The position numbers were made by a program, and so were the translations under genes. Under the pieces are notes generated by a model, which worked only from the letters and a program-made list of their open reading frames with translations, was not told where the DNA came from and searched no databases. Below are positions 1 to 8,806 of a DNA stretch of 64,000 bases, piece after piece. How positions within the stretch are numbered: the first letter of the stretch is position 1; each line of letters opens with the position of its first letter. Origin of the DNA: Isosphaera pallida ATCC 43644. Lineage in GTDB: Bacteria; Planctomycetota; Planctomycetia; Isosphaerales; Isosphaeraceae. The stretch is taken from NCBI RefSeq assembly GCF_000186345.1, contig NC_014962.1, positions 310,001 through 374,000 of the forward strand, given 5' to 3'.

Positions 1-1695
1 GATGGTAGGAGTGAAGCTCTCGCTGATCTGGATCAGGTGAAGCCGAGCCGCTGGAATCTGGAGGAAGTCGATCCGGCCCTCGACCAGTTCGACGACCACG
101 GGGGGTTCGGGCGCGAGTCCCAGCTGCTGCCGCAGGTCGTCGAGCGAGAGAATCCCCTTGAGGGCCACCGAGACTTCCATCGCCAAGAACATGGCCCGCA
201 GCACGATTCGGGTCTCCGAGTCGTGCACGGCGTGTTCGGCGGCCTGGCGGGGGGTGCGGCCGTTGAGCGTGGGGTGGGGGATGTCGGGCCAGCGCTCGTG
301 GAGCAGCCGATGAAGTTCCTCGCGCTGGAAGCGTCGGAAGGTCAGCAGAGGCAGGCCGGGAGGGGCGACCAAGGTGTTTCGCAGGGGAACCAGGTGGGTG
401 GGTTCGCGGCCGACGACTTCGGTTTTGGGGTGGGCCGGCGGCACCGCGTCGCCCAGAAGGCCGGTGATGCGTTGTTGAAGCCCGGCCAGTCCTTCGTTCT
501 CGAAGGTCTCGAGCGCGATTTTGTCGCGGAAGAGGTAGAGCCGGGCGAGTTCGCGAGGGAGGTCGGCGGCGGTGAGTTCGGCGAATCGGCTGGAGGGCGG
601 GGGAGGGCGATCGACGATGAGGAACAGGTCGGTTGGCTCGTTAGGATCGTCGGGGTCCTGGGGCGGCGGTGAGGGTTGGCGAATGGCCAGTTCCTCGGCG
701 AGGATGCGTTCCAACGCAGCGCGACGGTCGCGCAGCGGCCAGACCAGTTGCACCCGTTCTAGGGTCGGCACCGCGTCCAGGGGGGTGAGGCTCTGGCAGA
801 GGCATTCGAGATCGACCGCCTCCTCGGTTTCGCCCAAGGTGGGGCGGACTCTTCTCAAGCTGGCCAGGGCGTCCCGATCTCGTCCCAAGTGGGCCAGGGT
901 GAGACCGAGGTTGAGCCACGTGGCGACGCCGCCCTTGTTCTCTTTGGCGAATCGCTCGAACCGCTCGACCGCCTTGAGCCAATAGCCCCGGTGGACCCAG
1001 GCGACCGCCTCCTCAAATTCGCAAGCCTCCCGCTCCGAGAGATCCTCGGGTGCGGCGGCGAGCTTAGGGGGTTGCTTGGCCCAAGGAACAATGGCCGGGG
1101 TCATCAGGAGTTCCAGACCACGCGAGTGGTCGTCGTTCTCCGCCTTGGCGTTGACGCCGGCTTTGGGATCGAGTGGTTCCTGAGCGTCCAGCATATCGGC
1201 GAGTTCGGCGTGACGCGCCGCGGCCAACGGGTGGCCCTCGGCGATCAGCACGGTAGCGGTGAATTCGGCGAGTTCGGCCAACAGGTGACGACGCTCCGGC
1301 GTGGTGGCATTGAGGGCGTTCTGGAGCAGCTCGACCACTGCCCCGGCGTGCCCTCGAGCCTTGCCGTTATCCGACTGGTTGGAGAAAAGCAGCCGGGCCA
1401 TAGCAGACAGGGCCACCGGGTGGTCGGGTTGGATTTTCAGAACCCGCGCCACCAAGTCGCGGGCCTTGTCGGGCCGCCCGGCCTGGCTTTCGGCGTTGGC
1501 TTTATTCAGCAGCAGCCAAGGCACGTCAGGGAACCGGGCCAAGCCTTCGTCGAGCGACCTGGCCTCGGCCTCGCGCTGGCCATTTTCACGCTCCAGAGTG
1601 ACCCGTTTGATGAAGGTCTCAGCCTTCTGGCAGCAGAACTTGTATTTCTTTCCGCTGCCGCAGGGGCAGGGGGCGTACTGATCGACCAGCGACAT
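1..1695 (-). CDS. SEC-C zinc-motif and TPR-like protein (3' end outside window)
   Basis: An open frame runs without a stop from an ATG at 1695 off the left edge (at least 565 codons). Residues 10-22 form a SEC-C zinc motif (C-P-C-G-S-G-K-K-Y-K-F-C-C), here at the extreme N-terminus instead of the usual C-terminal place it has in SecA. The next 300 or so residues are Ala/Leu-rich helical repeats resembling TPRs. One stretch near residue 240 (AVAWVHRGYWLKAVERFER) reads like a TPR unit. The rest has no family I can name. SEC-C motifs bind zinc and often mediate protein or ribosome contact, so an adaptor role is inference. It lies downstream of der on the same strand with a 283-bp gap. Confidence 0.75.
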   Translation of the reverse strand, partial: MSLVDQYAPCPCGSGKKYKFCCQKAETFIKRVTLERENGQREAEARSLDEGLARFPDVPWLLLNKANAESQAGRPDKARDLVARVLKIQPDHPVALSAMARLLFSNQSDNGKARGHAGAVVELLQNALNATTPERRHLLAELAEFTATVLIAEGHPLAAARHAELADMLDAQEPLDPKAGVNAKAENDDHSRGLELLMTPAIVPWAKQPPKLAAAPEDLSEREACEFEEAVAWVHRGYWLKAVERFERFAKENKGGVATWLNLGLTLAHLGRDRDALASLRRVRPTLGETEEAVDLECLCQSLTPLDAVPTLERVQLVWPLRDRRAALERILAEELAIRQPSPPPQDPDDPNEPTDLFLIVDRPPPPSSRFAELTAADLPRELARLYLFRDKIALETFENEGLAGLQQRITGLLGDAVPPAHPKTEVVGREPTHLVPLRNTLVAPPGLPLLTFRRFQREELHRLLHERWPDIPHPTLNGRTPRQAAEHAVHDSETRIVLRAMFLAMEVSVALKGILSLDDLRQQLGLAPEPPVVVELVEGRIDFLQIPAARLHLIQISESFTPTI

Positions 1696-1771
1696 CCTCG
1701 TGAATCCTTTGAGCCGGAACTGCCAGGTAGGATCTGATGAGGACTCGATCAGTCTTCGGACCGAGCGGCCT

Positions 1772-1795
1772 CAACCCCCTGGCTCCTCGGGGTTG
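1772..1795. terminator. Hairpin between der and the SEC-C gene
   Basis: CAACCCC at 1772-1778 pairs with GGGGTTG at 1789-1795. On the plus strand the stem is followed by GTTTTCT. It lies downstream of der (minus), so it may end der transcription or stop antisense reading into der. Confidence 0.35.
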
Positions 1796-1978
1796 GTTTT
1801 CTAGGCGAAGCGGGTGGATGGGAAGGAACGTGGGCGTTGCCGTTGCCGTTGAGGGTAAGGTTCACGATAGCAAAGCCCACCCTATGGCGTCCATGCCGCC
1901 GAACCCGTCCGCCCGACCCCATCCACGGCGTAACGCGGCTCGACCCGGCAATAGTTCCAAGCGACGTGGGCCGGGCGG

Positions 1979-3622
1979 TCAGTCGTTGTTGGGACCCAAC
2001 GGCGACTCTAACCAGGCGGAGGTGCCCTCCTCCTCCCAGTCCTGATCGGTCAGCCTCAACCCCTCGAGCGCCTCTTCGTTCTTGTTGTCTTGGTCGCGCA
2101 GCGTTGGGTCGTCCAGCAGGTCGCGGCTAGGCATCCCGGCGCGTCCCGACGAACCCGCTGCCTCGGGATCGTTGCGATCCCTCAGGTAAATCTTGACCGG
2201 GACCGTGCCGAAAGGAAGGAGGTCCCGAAAGCGATTGCTCAAATAACGACGATAACTGGTGTCGAACAAGTCCGGGTTGTTCACAAATAGAACCAGAGTG
2301 GGAGGCGCGACGGCCACCTGGGTGATGAAATAGACCTTCGGCCGCTTGCCCTCCCGAATTGGCGGCGGGTTGCTGGTCAAAATCTGACGCAGCACCTTGT
2401 TGAGCCGCGCGGTGGGCACCTGCAGGTTGGCCTTCTTGAACAGGGCTTGGGCGTGATTGATCAATGCTTTGACGTTCTTGCCGGTCTTAGCCGTGATGAA
2501 GGCCAACGGCACATGGGCCAGACCCCGGAATTCCCGCTCGATTGCCGCGGCCACCACTGCCATCGTCTCCTGAGGGGGAGCCTGGGCGCGGTTGGGACCC
2601 TCCACGATCAAATCCCACTTGTTGATCACGAAAATGCACGGCTTGTATTGCTGTTGAATATAGTCGGCCAGCTGCTTGTCCAGCTTGGTGATCCCCTGGG
2701 TGGGGTCGAGGAACAGCAGGGTCACGTCGGAGCGACGGATGGAACGCTGCGCTCGGTGCAACGAGAAATAATCCAAGCTGTCGCGTAGCTTGGCCTTGCG
2801 TCTGACCCCGGCGGTGTCGATCGCCGTGAACGGTAGGCCGTCCAACTCGAAGTGAACGTCCACCGAGTCCCGCGTCGTCCCGGCCACTTCGGAGACGATC
2901 ATCCGCTCCTCTTGAGCAAGCGTGTTGATAAACGTGGATTTCCCCGTGTTGGGCCGTCCCACGACGGCGATCTTCATCACCGCAGCGCGTGGCTTGTTGT
3001 CGTCATCGACCAAGGGGACGCTTCGGGCGATCAGGTCGAGCAGACCAGAACGGTTGCGGTTCTCTTTGGTGGAGACCAAAATCCGCTCGTCGAACCCCAG
3101 GCGGTCGAACTCCGCGACGCGATCCTCCAGGCCGGGATGATCGACTTTGTTGACCACTAGGATCGTAGGTCGGTTGATCCTGCGTAGGCGGTCGGCCACC
3201 TCTTCGTCCAGCGGCAGGCGTCCGTCGCGGACATCGACCACGAACAGGACCAGGGAGGCTTCTTCGAGCGCGATGCGGATTTGCCGCTCGACATGGTCGG
3301 AAAGGTCGTCCCGATCCACAATGCCGATGCCGCCGGTGTCGATCAGTTCCACGTAGCGGGCAGCGTCGCTGGGCTGGGACGGTTCGTCGAGTTCCTCGTC
3401 CTCCTCCTCCAAGAGGTCCCGGACGTCTTTGAACCGCGGACGCGGCGAGCTATGCCGGGTGGGACGCTCGTTGAAGTCGAGACACAACAAGGTCGAGACC
3501 CGGTCGCGGGTCACGCCGGGGGTCGGTTCGACAATGGCGACCCGTTTGCCCACTAACCAGTTGAACAGCGAAGATTTGCCCACGTTGGGCCGACCGACCA
3601 CGGCCACTTTGGGGACCGGCAT
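1979..3622 (-). CDS. der: Ribosome biogenesis GTPase Der (EngA)
   Basis: Der is a double-GTPase factor for 50S subunit assembly in the cytoplasm. Two G domains are visible. The first has the P-loop GRPNVGKS near residue 12, DTGG, and NKVD. The second has GRPNTGKS near residue 223, DTAG, and NKWD. A C-terminal KH-like domain follows. The protein is 547 aa, against about 440-490 for most homologues. Part of the excess is a charged insert between G2 (TRD) and G3 (DTGG) of the first domain, including EEEDEELDE. The rest is an acidic tail of about 60 residues. I chose the ATG at 3622 over an in-frame start at 3652 because a GGAAAGG lies upstream and because it starts just before the G domain. Confidence 0.95.
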   Translation of the reverse strand: MPVPKVAVVGRPNVGKSSLFNWLVGKRVAIVEPTPGVTRDRVSTLLCLDFNERPTRHSSPRPRFKDVRDLLEEEDEELDEPSQPSDAARYVELIDTGGIGIVDRDDLSDHVERQIRIALEEASLVLFVVDVRDGRLPLDEEVADRLRRINRPTILVVNKVDHPGLEDRVAEFDRLGFDERILVSTKENRNRSGLLDLIARSVPLVDDDNKPRAAVMKIAVVGRPNTGKSTFINTLAQEERMIVSEVAGTTRDSVDVHFELDGLPFTAIDTAGVRRKAKLRDSLDYFSLHRAQRSIRRSDVTLLFLDPTQGITKLDKQLADYIQQQYKPCIFVINKWDLIVEGPNRAQAPPQETMAVVAAAIEREFRGLAHVPLAFITAKTGKNVKALINHAQALFKKANLQVPTARLNKVLRQILTSNPPPIREGKRPKVYFITQVAVAPPTLVLFVNNPDLFDTSYRRYLSNRFRDLLPFGTVPVKIYLRDRNDPEAAGSSGRAGMPSRDLLDDPTLRDQDNKNEEALEGLRLTDQDWEEEGTSAWLESPLGPNND

Positions 3623-4115
3623 GACCACCACCACCTTTCCAAGCCTCATCACGCCGCCCCGCAGCTCGGGTCGAGTTCAGACCGCCTCGTCCAGCCCTCC
3701 TTGAGTTCGGAATGAGTCGATGGGAGTCCGATCGACCAAGGGCAGGCGGGGGAGGATCAAGATCGCGGACTCTTCGAAACGCCGGCGGCAAGGAAGGGGG
3801 TTAAAGAGATTCGGCGTCGCGCGACGGTCCACCGGGACCATCCCCGACCGCATTATAATCTGAACTGGGCAAGGGCTGGAGCCGTCCAAGCTCTCGATCG
3901 GTTCCGTCAACTCGGTCTCCGGGTGACCGCTGAGGACGCCGCCACCGGCATTCTGGGCGTCAACTCCTCTCCCAAACCGCCAGGAATCCAACCCGGCCTG
4001 CCTAATGGGAGGAGTGAGTGACACAGTCCGACGGTTTTTTCCCAAGTTTTTCCCAACGAGGGTGGTCGTTTCATCATTCCCCGCGCTTGAGCGTGGGTCG
4101 AGATCAGGGAACGTG
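3623..4115. other. Divergent intergenic region between der and the membrane operon
   Basis: About 490 bp with no convincing gene. The open frames here have no ribosome site or recognisable protein. It should hold the promoters for der (minus) and for the operon at 4116 (plus). A TATAAT-like hexamer lies at 3854-3859, without a properly spaced -35 element. Confidence 0.4.
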
Positions 4116-4757
4116 ATGACGCGGGACGTCGCAACACGCAACGACGCCGGGGCCTTCGGCGTGCTAGACGGTGTTTCTCTGGTGGCGGGTGGGGCGATCG
4201 CCTCGCTGCACCTGCGGGACGTGGTACCGTCCGACCCTTCCAGCGCGTCAGCCCTGATGGCTCTGGCGATGATCGTGGGGATTGGCGTGACTGCCTCGGG
4301 ACCTCTGATTGTGGGGTTGCACGCTTGGTCGGCTCAAGGGTGGGTTCGACCCTCCCGAGGCGAGTGGGTCTGGGCCCTGGCGGGTCTTCCCTGGATAGGG
4401 GCCGCGTTGGCACGGATCGTTTTCGGAGTACCTCCTCAAGGGGCAACGACAATGCTCGCCGGAACCCTGGTGGTATGGGCCTCGGCGCTGGGGTTCGGCC
4501 TTTGGATCGCCGCGGGCGAGGATGATTGGGAGGAACGAACTGACGTCGAGCTCCGCTCTGCCTCCTCAATCCCTTCCACCGCTGCCACGATTCGCTCGCT
4601 GGACTTGAGACCGACCGGCTCGACCGCTCAACGAGGCGAAGTGACCACAACTGGCTCGGGACACTCGGTCACTTGGCGGCATTGGATTGGTTTGAGCGTG
4701 CTGTTCACTGCCCCCCTTCAATTCGTGTTCGCGTTTTTGATTGGGGACGTTCCATGA
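4116..4757 (+). CDS. Polytopic membrane protein, first gene of a three-gene operon
   Basis: 213 aa with about five hydrophobic segments: near residues 12-28, 45-70, 80-105, 108-130 and a C-terminal one ending at the stop. Between the fourth and fifth lies a polar, acidic stretch of about 50 residues, probably a loop. I recognise no family. The start is ATG 4116, or GTG 4113, just after AGGGA at 4106-4110. The stop overlaps the next start as ATGA (4754-4757), so the genes are probably translationally coupled. The two neighbours downstream are a second membrane protein and a soluble protein, which suggests a membrane complex. That is inference. Confidence 0.75.
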   Translation: MTRDVATRNDAGAFGVLDGVSLVAGGAIASLHLRDVVPSDPSSASALMALAMIVGIGVTASGPLIVGLHAWSAQGWVRPSRGEWVWALAGLPWIGAALARIVFGVPPQGATTMLAGTLVVWASALGFGLWIAAGEDDWEERTDVELRSASSIPSTAATIRSLDLRPTGSTAQRGEVTTTGSGHSVTWRHWIGLSVLFTAPLQFVFAFLIGDVP

Positions 4758-5341
4758 ACGATCCTCAGCTGACCGCTTGCGCCTCCCAAGGGCAAGGGGG
4801 CCGCCCCAATCTGCCGGAGTTCGGCGGGGTGATGGTGGGTTACGCTCTGGCCGGCACGCTGGCCAAGTCGGTGATGCCCGGTTCAATGACGTTGCAAACG
4901 GGCGATCCTCACCTTTGGCCAGTCATTCTTGGAGTGTACGTTTGGTTAGGTTTGGCGATGGCGGGGCCGTTCGTGATGCTGACGAGTGTTCTGGGACGCC
5001 AGCGCGTTGCGCAATCCGAAGACCATCCTGCCGTCCCCGTCGAGGCCTCCTGGAGCCGCGGCGAGACCGCCTGGGTTCTAGTCGGAACCTACTGGCTGGT
5101 CATGACGTTGCTGGTCGTACCCCGAGGCTTGTCCGAGATGGTCCAGCTGGGTCTGACGCCCGGCCTGGCTCTGATCATGCTGGGATACCTCCCCCGGTCC
5201 GCCTCCTCCCTGAGCCGGTCGGGCTTGGGGCGGGACGAACCCGCCGGACGCTGGACCCGTAAGGCTGCCTTGGCGGTGATGGCCGCCTGGCCTTTGACCT
5301 GGTTGGGATTGATCCTGTTGGGCCGGGAGTGGTTTGGATGA
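4754..5341 (+). CDS. Polytopic membrane protein, second gene of the operon
   Basis: 195 aa with about five hydrophobic segments (around residues 24-40, 55-78, 100-122, 130-146 and 172-191). No family is recognised. The start ATG at 4754 sits inside the stop of the preceding gene (ATGA). Its own stop overlaps the next ATG the same way at 5338-5341. Longer frames starting at 4673 are possible, but the overlap favours 4754. Its size and topology resemble the preceding protein, so the two may be diverged partners of one complex. I see no sequence identity strong enough to call them paralogues. Confidence 0.75.
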   Translation: MNDPQLTACASQGQGGRPNLPEFGGVMVGYALAGTLAKSVMPGSMTLQTGDPHLWPVILGVYVWLGLAMAGPFVMLTSVLGRQRVAQSEDHPAVPVEASWSRGETAWVLVGTYWLVMTLLVVPRGLSEMVQLGLTPGLALIMLGYLPRSASSLSRSGLGRDEPAGRWTRKAALAVMAAWPLTWLGLILLGREWFG

Positions 5342-6087
5342 ACCCAAGTGGAATGGACACCCCCTCCCGCGGCGACTCCGCCACCCAGGGCGACTTCAAC
5401 CGCGATGCCGAGGCGATGACCTGGGTGGGCGAGGAGGTTGGTCTCAATCGCCTGCTAGGGCTCTACGACGTGCCGGCCTTCGCCCGACGCGGACAAGCCA
5501 CCGAGTCGGCCTTGGAGGCGTTCGAACGCGGCGTCCTGCGCGAGCGCGCCTTGAGGCTCAAAGAGGTTGTTCGTCGGCTCGACGAATGGCGTGACGCCGC
5601 ACGCTCCTTCGAGACCCTCGGACCCGACGAACTGGCCCGTCGGGCTGGCCTAAAGGTCCCCATCGAACCTTTGATCGCCGTGGTGGAGCAAGAGCTTCAA
5701 CGTCCTTCGGGCGTTTCGGCGGTCGCCTTGGCCCTGTCCCGCGGCGAGGCGGCCACTAACCGGCCTACGCCCACCCCTAAGCCCCCTCCAGAACCCGCCC
5801 CGTCCCAGGCCCGCGCTGGCTCCTGGAGCGGGCGGTTGCGGCTCCGCGCCCGGACCCGCGCGTTGCGGGCCGCCGTCGAACGGTTCAACCGCCTCTGGGA
5901 CATGTATCTTTCCTCGCTCGACCTGAGCGCGATCAATCAGATTGTCAACGATTATAACTCATACTACCTGCTTGAGAAAGAATGCGTCATGGGCAGCCGC
6001 CTGCTGGCCGGTCGGTTGTTTGAGCCGCTTGCGCCGTTGGAGGTCGAGACCCTGCGGCGACGGTTTCCACCTCTGCCAATGATTTGA
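5338..6087 (+). CDS. Soluble helical protein of unknown function, third gene of the operon
   Basis: 249 aa with no signal peptide and no membrane segment. The N-terminal half is helical and charged (residues about 30-135). A Pro-rich linker follows (PTPTPKPPPEP near 140-155). The C-terminal region, about 170-249, is basic at first and includes a Tyr/Asn-rich patch (NQIVNDYNSYYLLEKE). I recognise no family. The ATG at 5338 overlaps the upstream stop as ATGA, and this decides the start over an in-frame GTG at 5329. It is probably the cytoplasmic partner of the two membrane proteins before it. Confidence 0.75.
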   Translation: MNPSGMDTPSRGDSATQGDFNRDAEAMTWVGEEVGLNRLLGLYDVPAFARRGQATESALEAFERGVLRERALRLKEVVRRLDEWRDAARSFETLGPDELARRAGLKVPIEPLIAVVEQELQRPSGVSAVALALSRGEAATNRPTPTPKPPPEPAPSQARAGSWSGRLRLRARTRALRAAVERFNRLWDMYLSSLDLSAINQIVNDYNSYYLLEKECVMGSRLLAGRLFEPLAPLEVETLRRRFPPLPMI

Positions 6088-6171
6088 TATCTAATGTGTA
6101 TCTAAATTGACATGGGGTTGTTACGGGCGGAGCGTTTAGGCCGTTGCCACCTGACTGGCCGCCAACTCTCC

Positions 6172-6192
6172 GCCCGCGGCGTCGTCGCGGGC
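6172..6192. terminator. GC-rich hairpin between convergent genes
   Basis: GCCCGCG at 6172-6178 and CGCGGGC at 6186-6192 form a 7-bp stem with a 7-nt loop. It lies between the operon (plus, ending 6087) and sppA (minus, ending 6356), so it could serve both. There is no T-tract. Confidence 0.3.
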
Positions 6193-6355
6193 GTCGAACG
6201 TGAGGGAAAACGGGTGCGGCTGCATAGTCGTGCCGTGATGGTTCTCCGCGCCGAGTTGCTCGTTCCTGTGCTGTGGATTTTGCCGAGGAATGGGAGGGCG
6301 TGGACGAGGGTTGGGCAAGGTTGATCCTCGGCGGGTCGGGGTCGTCTTGATCCTC

Positions 6356-7495
6356 TCAACGGCTAAGCATCAGCAGCCGAGGGGCGAGCCAGTCGTCCAC
6401 TTGGGCGCGGCTGAGCGGGATCGGCATCGAACGGCCCTGGTCCCTTTGAGAAGCTGGAGCCCAAAGCGACAGGGACTCGTCTGGGTCGGGATGGGGGGAG
6501 GGCAGCCGCGAACCCAACTCCAGAAGTTCCAGCAAGGTGGCCAAGCTGTTGGGGGGAACGTAGCGGACCACCTGAGCCTCCTCCAACCGCGTCAGTTTGA
6601 GCAGGTGTCGTAGGGCGTCGTCTTGGTAGCCAAGAAAATCGACCAAACCGTTCTCCAGCGCCTCCTCGCCGCTGAAGATCGAGCCGTCGGCCAGTGGCTT
6701 GAGTTGAGAAAGCTCCATCTTGCGGCCCTGGGCGACGACTCGAAGGAAACGTTGATAGCTCTGGTCGATGGACTTGAGAAAACGTTGGCGTTCCTCGTTG
6801 GTAATCGGACGGTAAATCGAACCGGAGTCCTTGAATTTGCCAGTGGTCAGGGTGGCGAATTCGACCCCGATCTTGTCCAGCAGGCCGGAGATTTGCGGAA
6901 TCTCCAGAATGACCCCGATGGAGCCGGTGATGGTGGCAGGTTCGGCGAAGAGAGCGTCCCCAGCGCAGGCGATGTAGTATCCGCCCGAAGCGGCCCGGCT
7001 TCCCATCGAGACCACCACGGGTTTCCGTCCGACCAACCGGGTTTGCACATCGCGCCAGAGACGATCAGAGGCACTTACGGTGCCTCCCGGCGAGTCGATC
7101 CGCAGCAGGACCCCCTTGACACTGGAATCGAGCGACGCTTGGGTGATTTGCCGGCTGATCCCGTCGGCTTTGGAATCGTCAATTGATCCGGTGATTTCGA
7201 TAATCGCCAGCTTGGCTTTGCCTGGTCCGATCGGCCCGGCGACGTACTGTTCGCGGACCGCGTCGGGTATGGGCCCCAGACTGGCCGTCAACAGCGAAAC
7301 GTTGAGCAGCAGGGAAACCAACAACAATCCCCAAACCGCCCAACGCCAGGGCCAACCACGTCGTCCGCGTTCGAGAATGATCGTCGAGCCGCCCCCCAAA
7401 TTGGAGAACCGAAACGGCAAGGGGGGAAGGGGGCCACCCTGACCAGACTCGGGCGAGGGGTTGGAGTCGGGGGCGGACGGGGACGGCGAACTCAT
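6356..7495 (-). CDS. sppA: Signal peptide peptidase SppA, S49 family
   Basis: This is a membrane-anchored serine protease that cleaves remnant signal peptides. A Pro/Ser-rich cytoplasmic N-terminus leads to one membrane segment at about residues 50-72 (WRWAVWGLLLVSLLLNVSLL). The S49 domain follows, with the nucleophile Ser170 in RAASGGYY and the general base Lys222 in GKFKDSGS. At 379 aa with a single S49 domain it is the short type, as in Bacillus SppA, not the doubled E. coli form. The start ATG 7495 follows AAAGGACGAG. It is divergent from the ABC ATPase at 7692. Confidence 0.93.
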   Translation of the reverse strand: MSSPSPSAPDSNPSPESGQGGPLPPLPFRFSNLGGGSTIILERGRRGWPWRWAVWGLLLVSLLLNVSLLTASLGPIPDAVREQYVAGPIGPGKAKLAIIEITGSIDDSKADGISRQITQASLDSSVKGVLLRIDSPGGTVSASDRLWRDVQTRLVGRKPVVVSMGSRAASGGYYIACAGDALFAEPATITGSIGVILEIPQISGLLDKIGVEFATLTTGKFKDSGSIYRPITNEERQRFLKSIDQSYQRFLRVVAQGRKMELSQLKPLADGSIFSGEEALENGLVDFLGYQDDALRHLLKLTRLEEAQVVRYVPPNSLATLLELLELGSRLPSPHPDPDESLSLWAPASQRDQGRSMPIPLSRAQVDDWLAPRLLMLSR

Positions 7496-7577
7496 GATAC
7501 ATCTCGTCCTTTGCGTCAAGTCGTCAGGTTTACTGAACCGAGTGTCCGGGTTATTCTAATCCGGCTGGAACCGCAAG

Positions 7578-7596
7578 GGGACGCGCTAGGCGTCCC
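7578..7596. promoter_or_regulatory. Inverted repeat in the sppA/ABC divergent spacer
   Basis: GGGACGC at 7578-7584 and GCGTCCC at 7590-7596 form a perfect 7-bp dyad with a 5-nt centre. It sits about 85-95 bp from each divergent start, so it could be an operator or a 5'-leader hairpin. Confidence 0.3.
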
Positions 7597-7691
7597 TACC
7601 AACTCGATTCTCACCTTACAAAGAGCCACGTGTTGGGAACACGACGGCACGTCCTGGTTGTTCTTCTCACCGAGTCAAGGCGACCCGTGCG

Positions 7692-8729
7692 ATGATTGAA
7701 GTGGAGCGGTTGACCAAGACCTTCGGCTTGCTCCGGGCTGTTGACGGCGTGAGCTTCGCCGTGGAATCGGGGCAGATCGTGGGGCTTTTGGGTCCCAACG
7801 GCGCGGGCAAAACCACCACCATGCGAATGCTGACTACGGCCCTCATTCCCTCCTCGGGACGAGGACGGGTGGCGGGTCACGACTTGCTCGACGAGCCATT
7901 GGCCGTTCGTCGCCATCTTGGGTCGCTGCCAGAAACTCCGCCGTTGTATCCCGAGATGAGGGTCAAGGAATATTTGGCGTTTCGCGCCAAGCTCCGCGAT
8001 CTGTCCTGGTCCCAACGACGGATCGCCATTGCCCGCGTGTTGGAGCGTTGCGCCCTGAACGAGGTGGCGTCCCGTCCAATCGGCCAGCTTTCTAAGGGGT
8101 TTCGCCAGCGCGTCGGTCTGGCCGAGGCACTGTTGCACGATCCCCCCGCGTTGATCCTCGACGAACCCACCGCCGGACTCGACCCGCTGCAAACCCGCGA
8201 GTTCCGAGCGCTGTTGCGTGAACTGGGCGGTTCCCACGCGATTCTGCTGTCCACTCACATCCTCTCGGAGGTCGAAGCGGTCTGCGACCGCGCCCTGATC
8301 ATCTCCCAGGGACGCCTGGCGCTGGATGAACCGATCGCCGCCTCTGGGATTGTCCCCGGTGGGGTTCGAATCGATCTGGAGACCCCCGAGGCTGTCGAGT
8401 TGGAAACCATTGCCCGCCAACTAGCGGCGGTGGCCGGCGTCGAGGCCGTCGAACCAATCCACGCCTACGCCTCGTTGGATCACAACGGCGCACCCCCTTT
8501 GCGTCCAGGCCGGCGTCGAACCGGCTGGCGGTTGCGGCTGCGGTCGAAAACCGACCGGGACGACGACGATTCCCGGACCAACCCCTCCGACGACCCCCGC
8601 GCCGTCCTGGTCCGTCGGGTGGTCGAACGTCATTGGGATCTGCTCCGCCTCGAACCGATCCGCTCCAGCCTGGAGGAGCGGTTCGTGGAAGTGGTCGCAC
8701 GCGACGTGCGCCCCTCCGCGGTCGCCTGA
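7692..8729 (+). CDS. ABC transporter ATP-binding protein, GldA/CcmA-like ABC-2 type
   Basis: 345 aa. The Walker A is GPNGAGKTT (residues about 35-43). The signature loop reads LSKGFRQRVGLA in place of LSGGQ, as is common in the GldA/NatA group. Walker B is LILDEPTAGLDP, and the H-loop is LLSTHILSE. The C-terminal 120 residues are an extension with an Arg/Asp-rich segment (RTGWRLRLRSKTDRDDDD). The protein should energise an ABC-2 permease, but no permease gene lies next to it. The next gene is on the other strand, so it must work with a partner encoded elsewhere. Confidence 0.9.
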   Translation: MIEVERLTKTFGLLRAVDGVSFAVESGQIVGLLGPNGAGKTTTMRMLTTALIPSSGRGRVAGHDLLDEPLAVRRHLGSLPETPPLYPEMRVKEYLAFRAKLRDLSWSQRRIAIARVLERCALNEVASRPIGQLSKGFRQRVGLAEALLHDPPALILDEPTAGLDPLQTREFRALLRELGGSHAILLSTHILSEVEAVCDRALIISQGRLALDEPIAASGIVPGGVRIDLETPEAVELETIARQLAAVAGVEAVEPIHAYASLDHNGAPPLRPGRRRTGWRLRLRSKTDRDDDDSRTNPSDDPRAVLVRRVVERHWDLLRLEPIRSSLEERFVEVVARDVRPSAVA

Positions 8730-8806
8730 CGGCAACGACGCTTCCTCAATGTGAGGAGTTTGGGTCCGATTGGCTCAAGATCAATGAGGTCGAGAAAGAA
8801 GCCATG

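Noticed and set aside
889-1737. 282-aa plus-strand frame
   Set aside because: It is antisense to the SEC-C/TPR gene, whose zinc motif and continuous frame are convincing.
3677-4650. Overlapping minus-strand frames of 154 and 247 aa
   Set aside because: They are very rich in Arg/Pro/Ser, overlap the real operon's first gene in antisense, and have no ribosome site.
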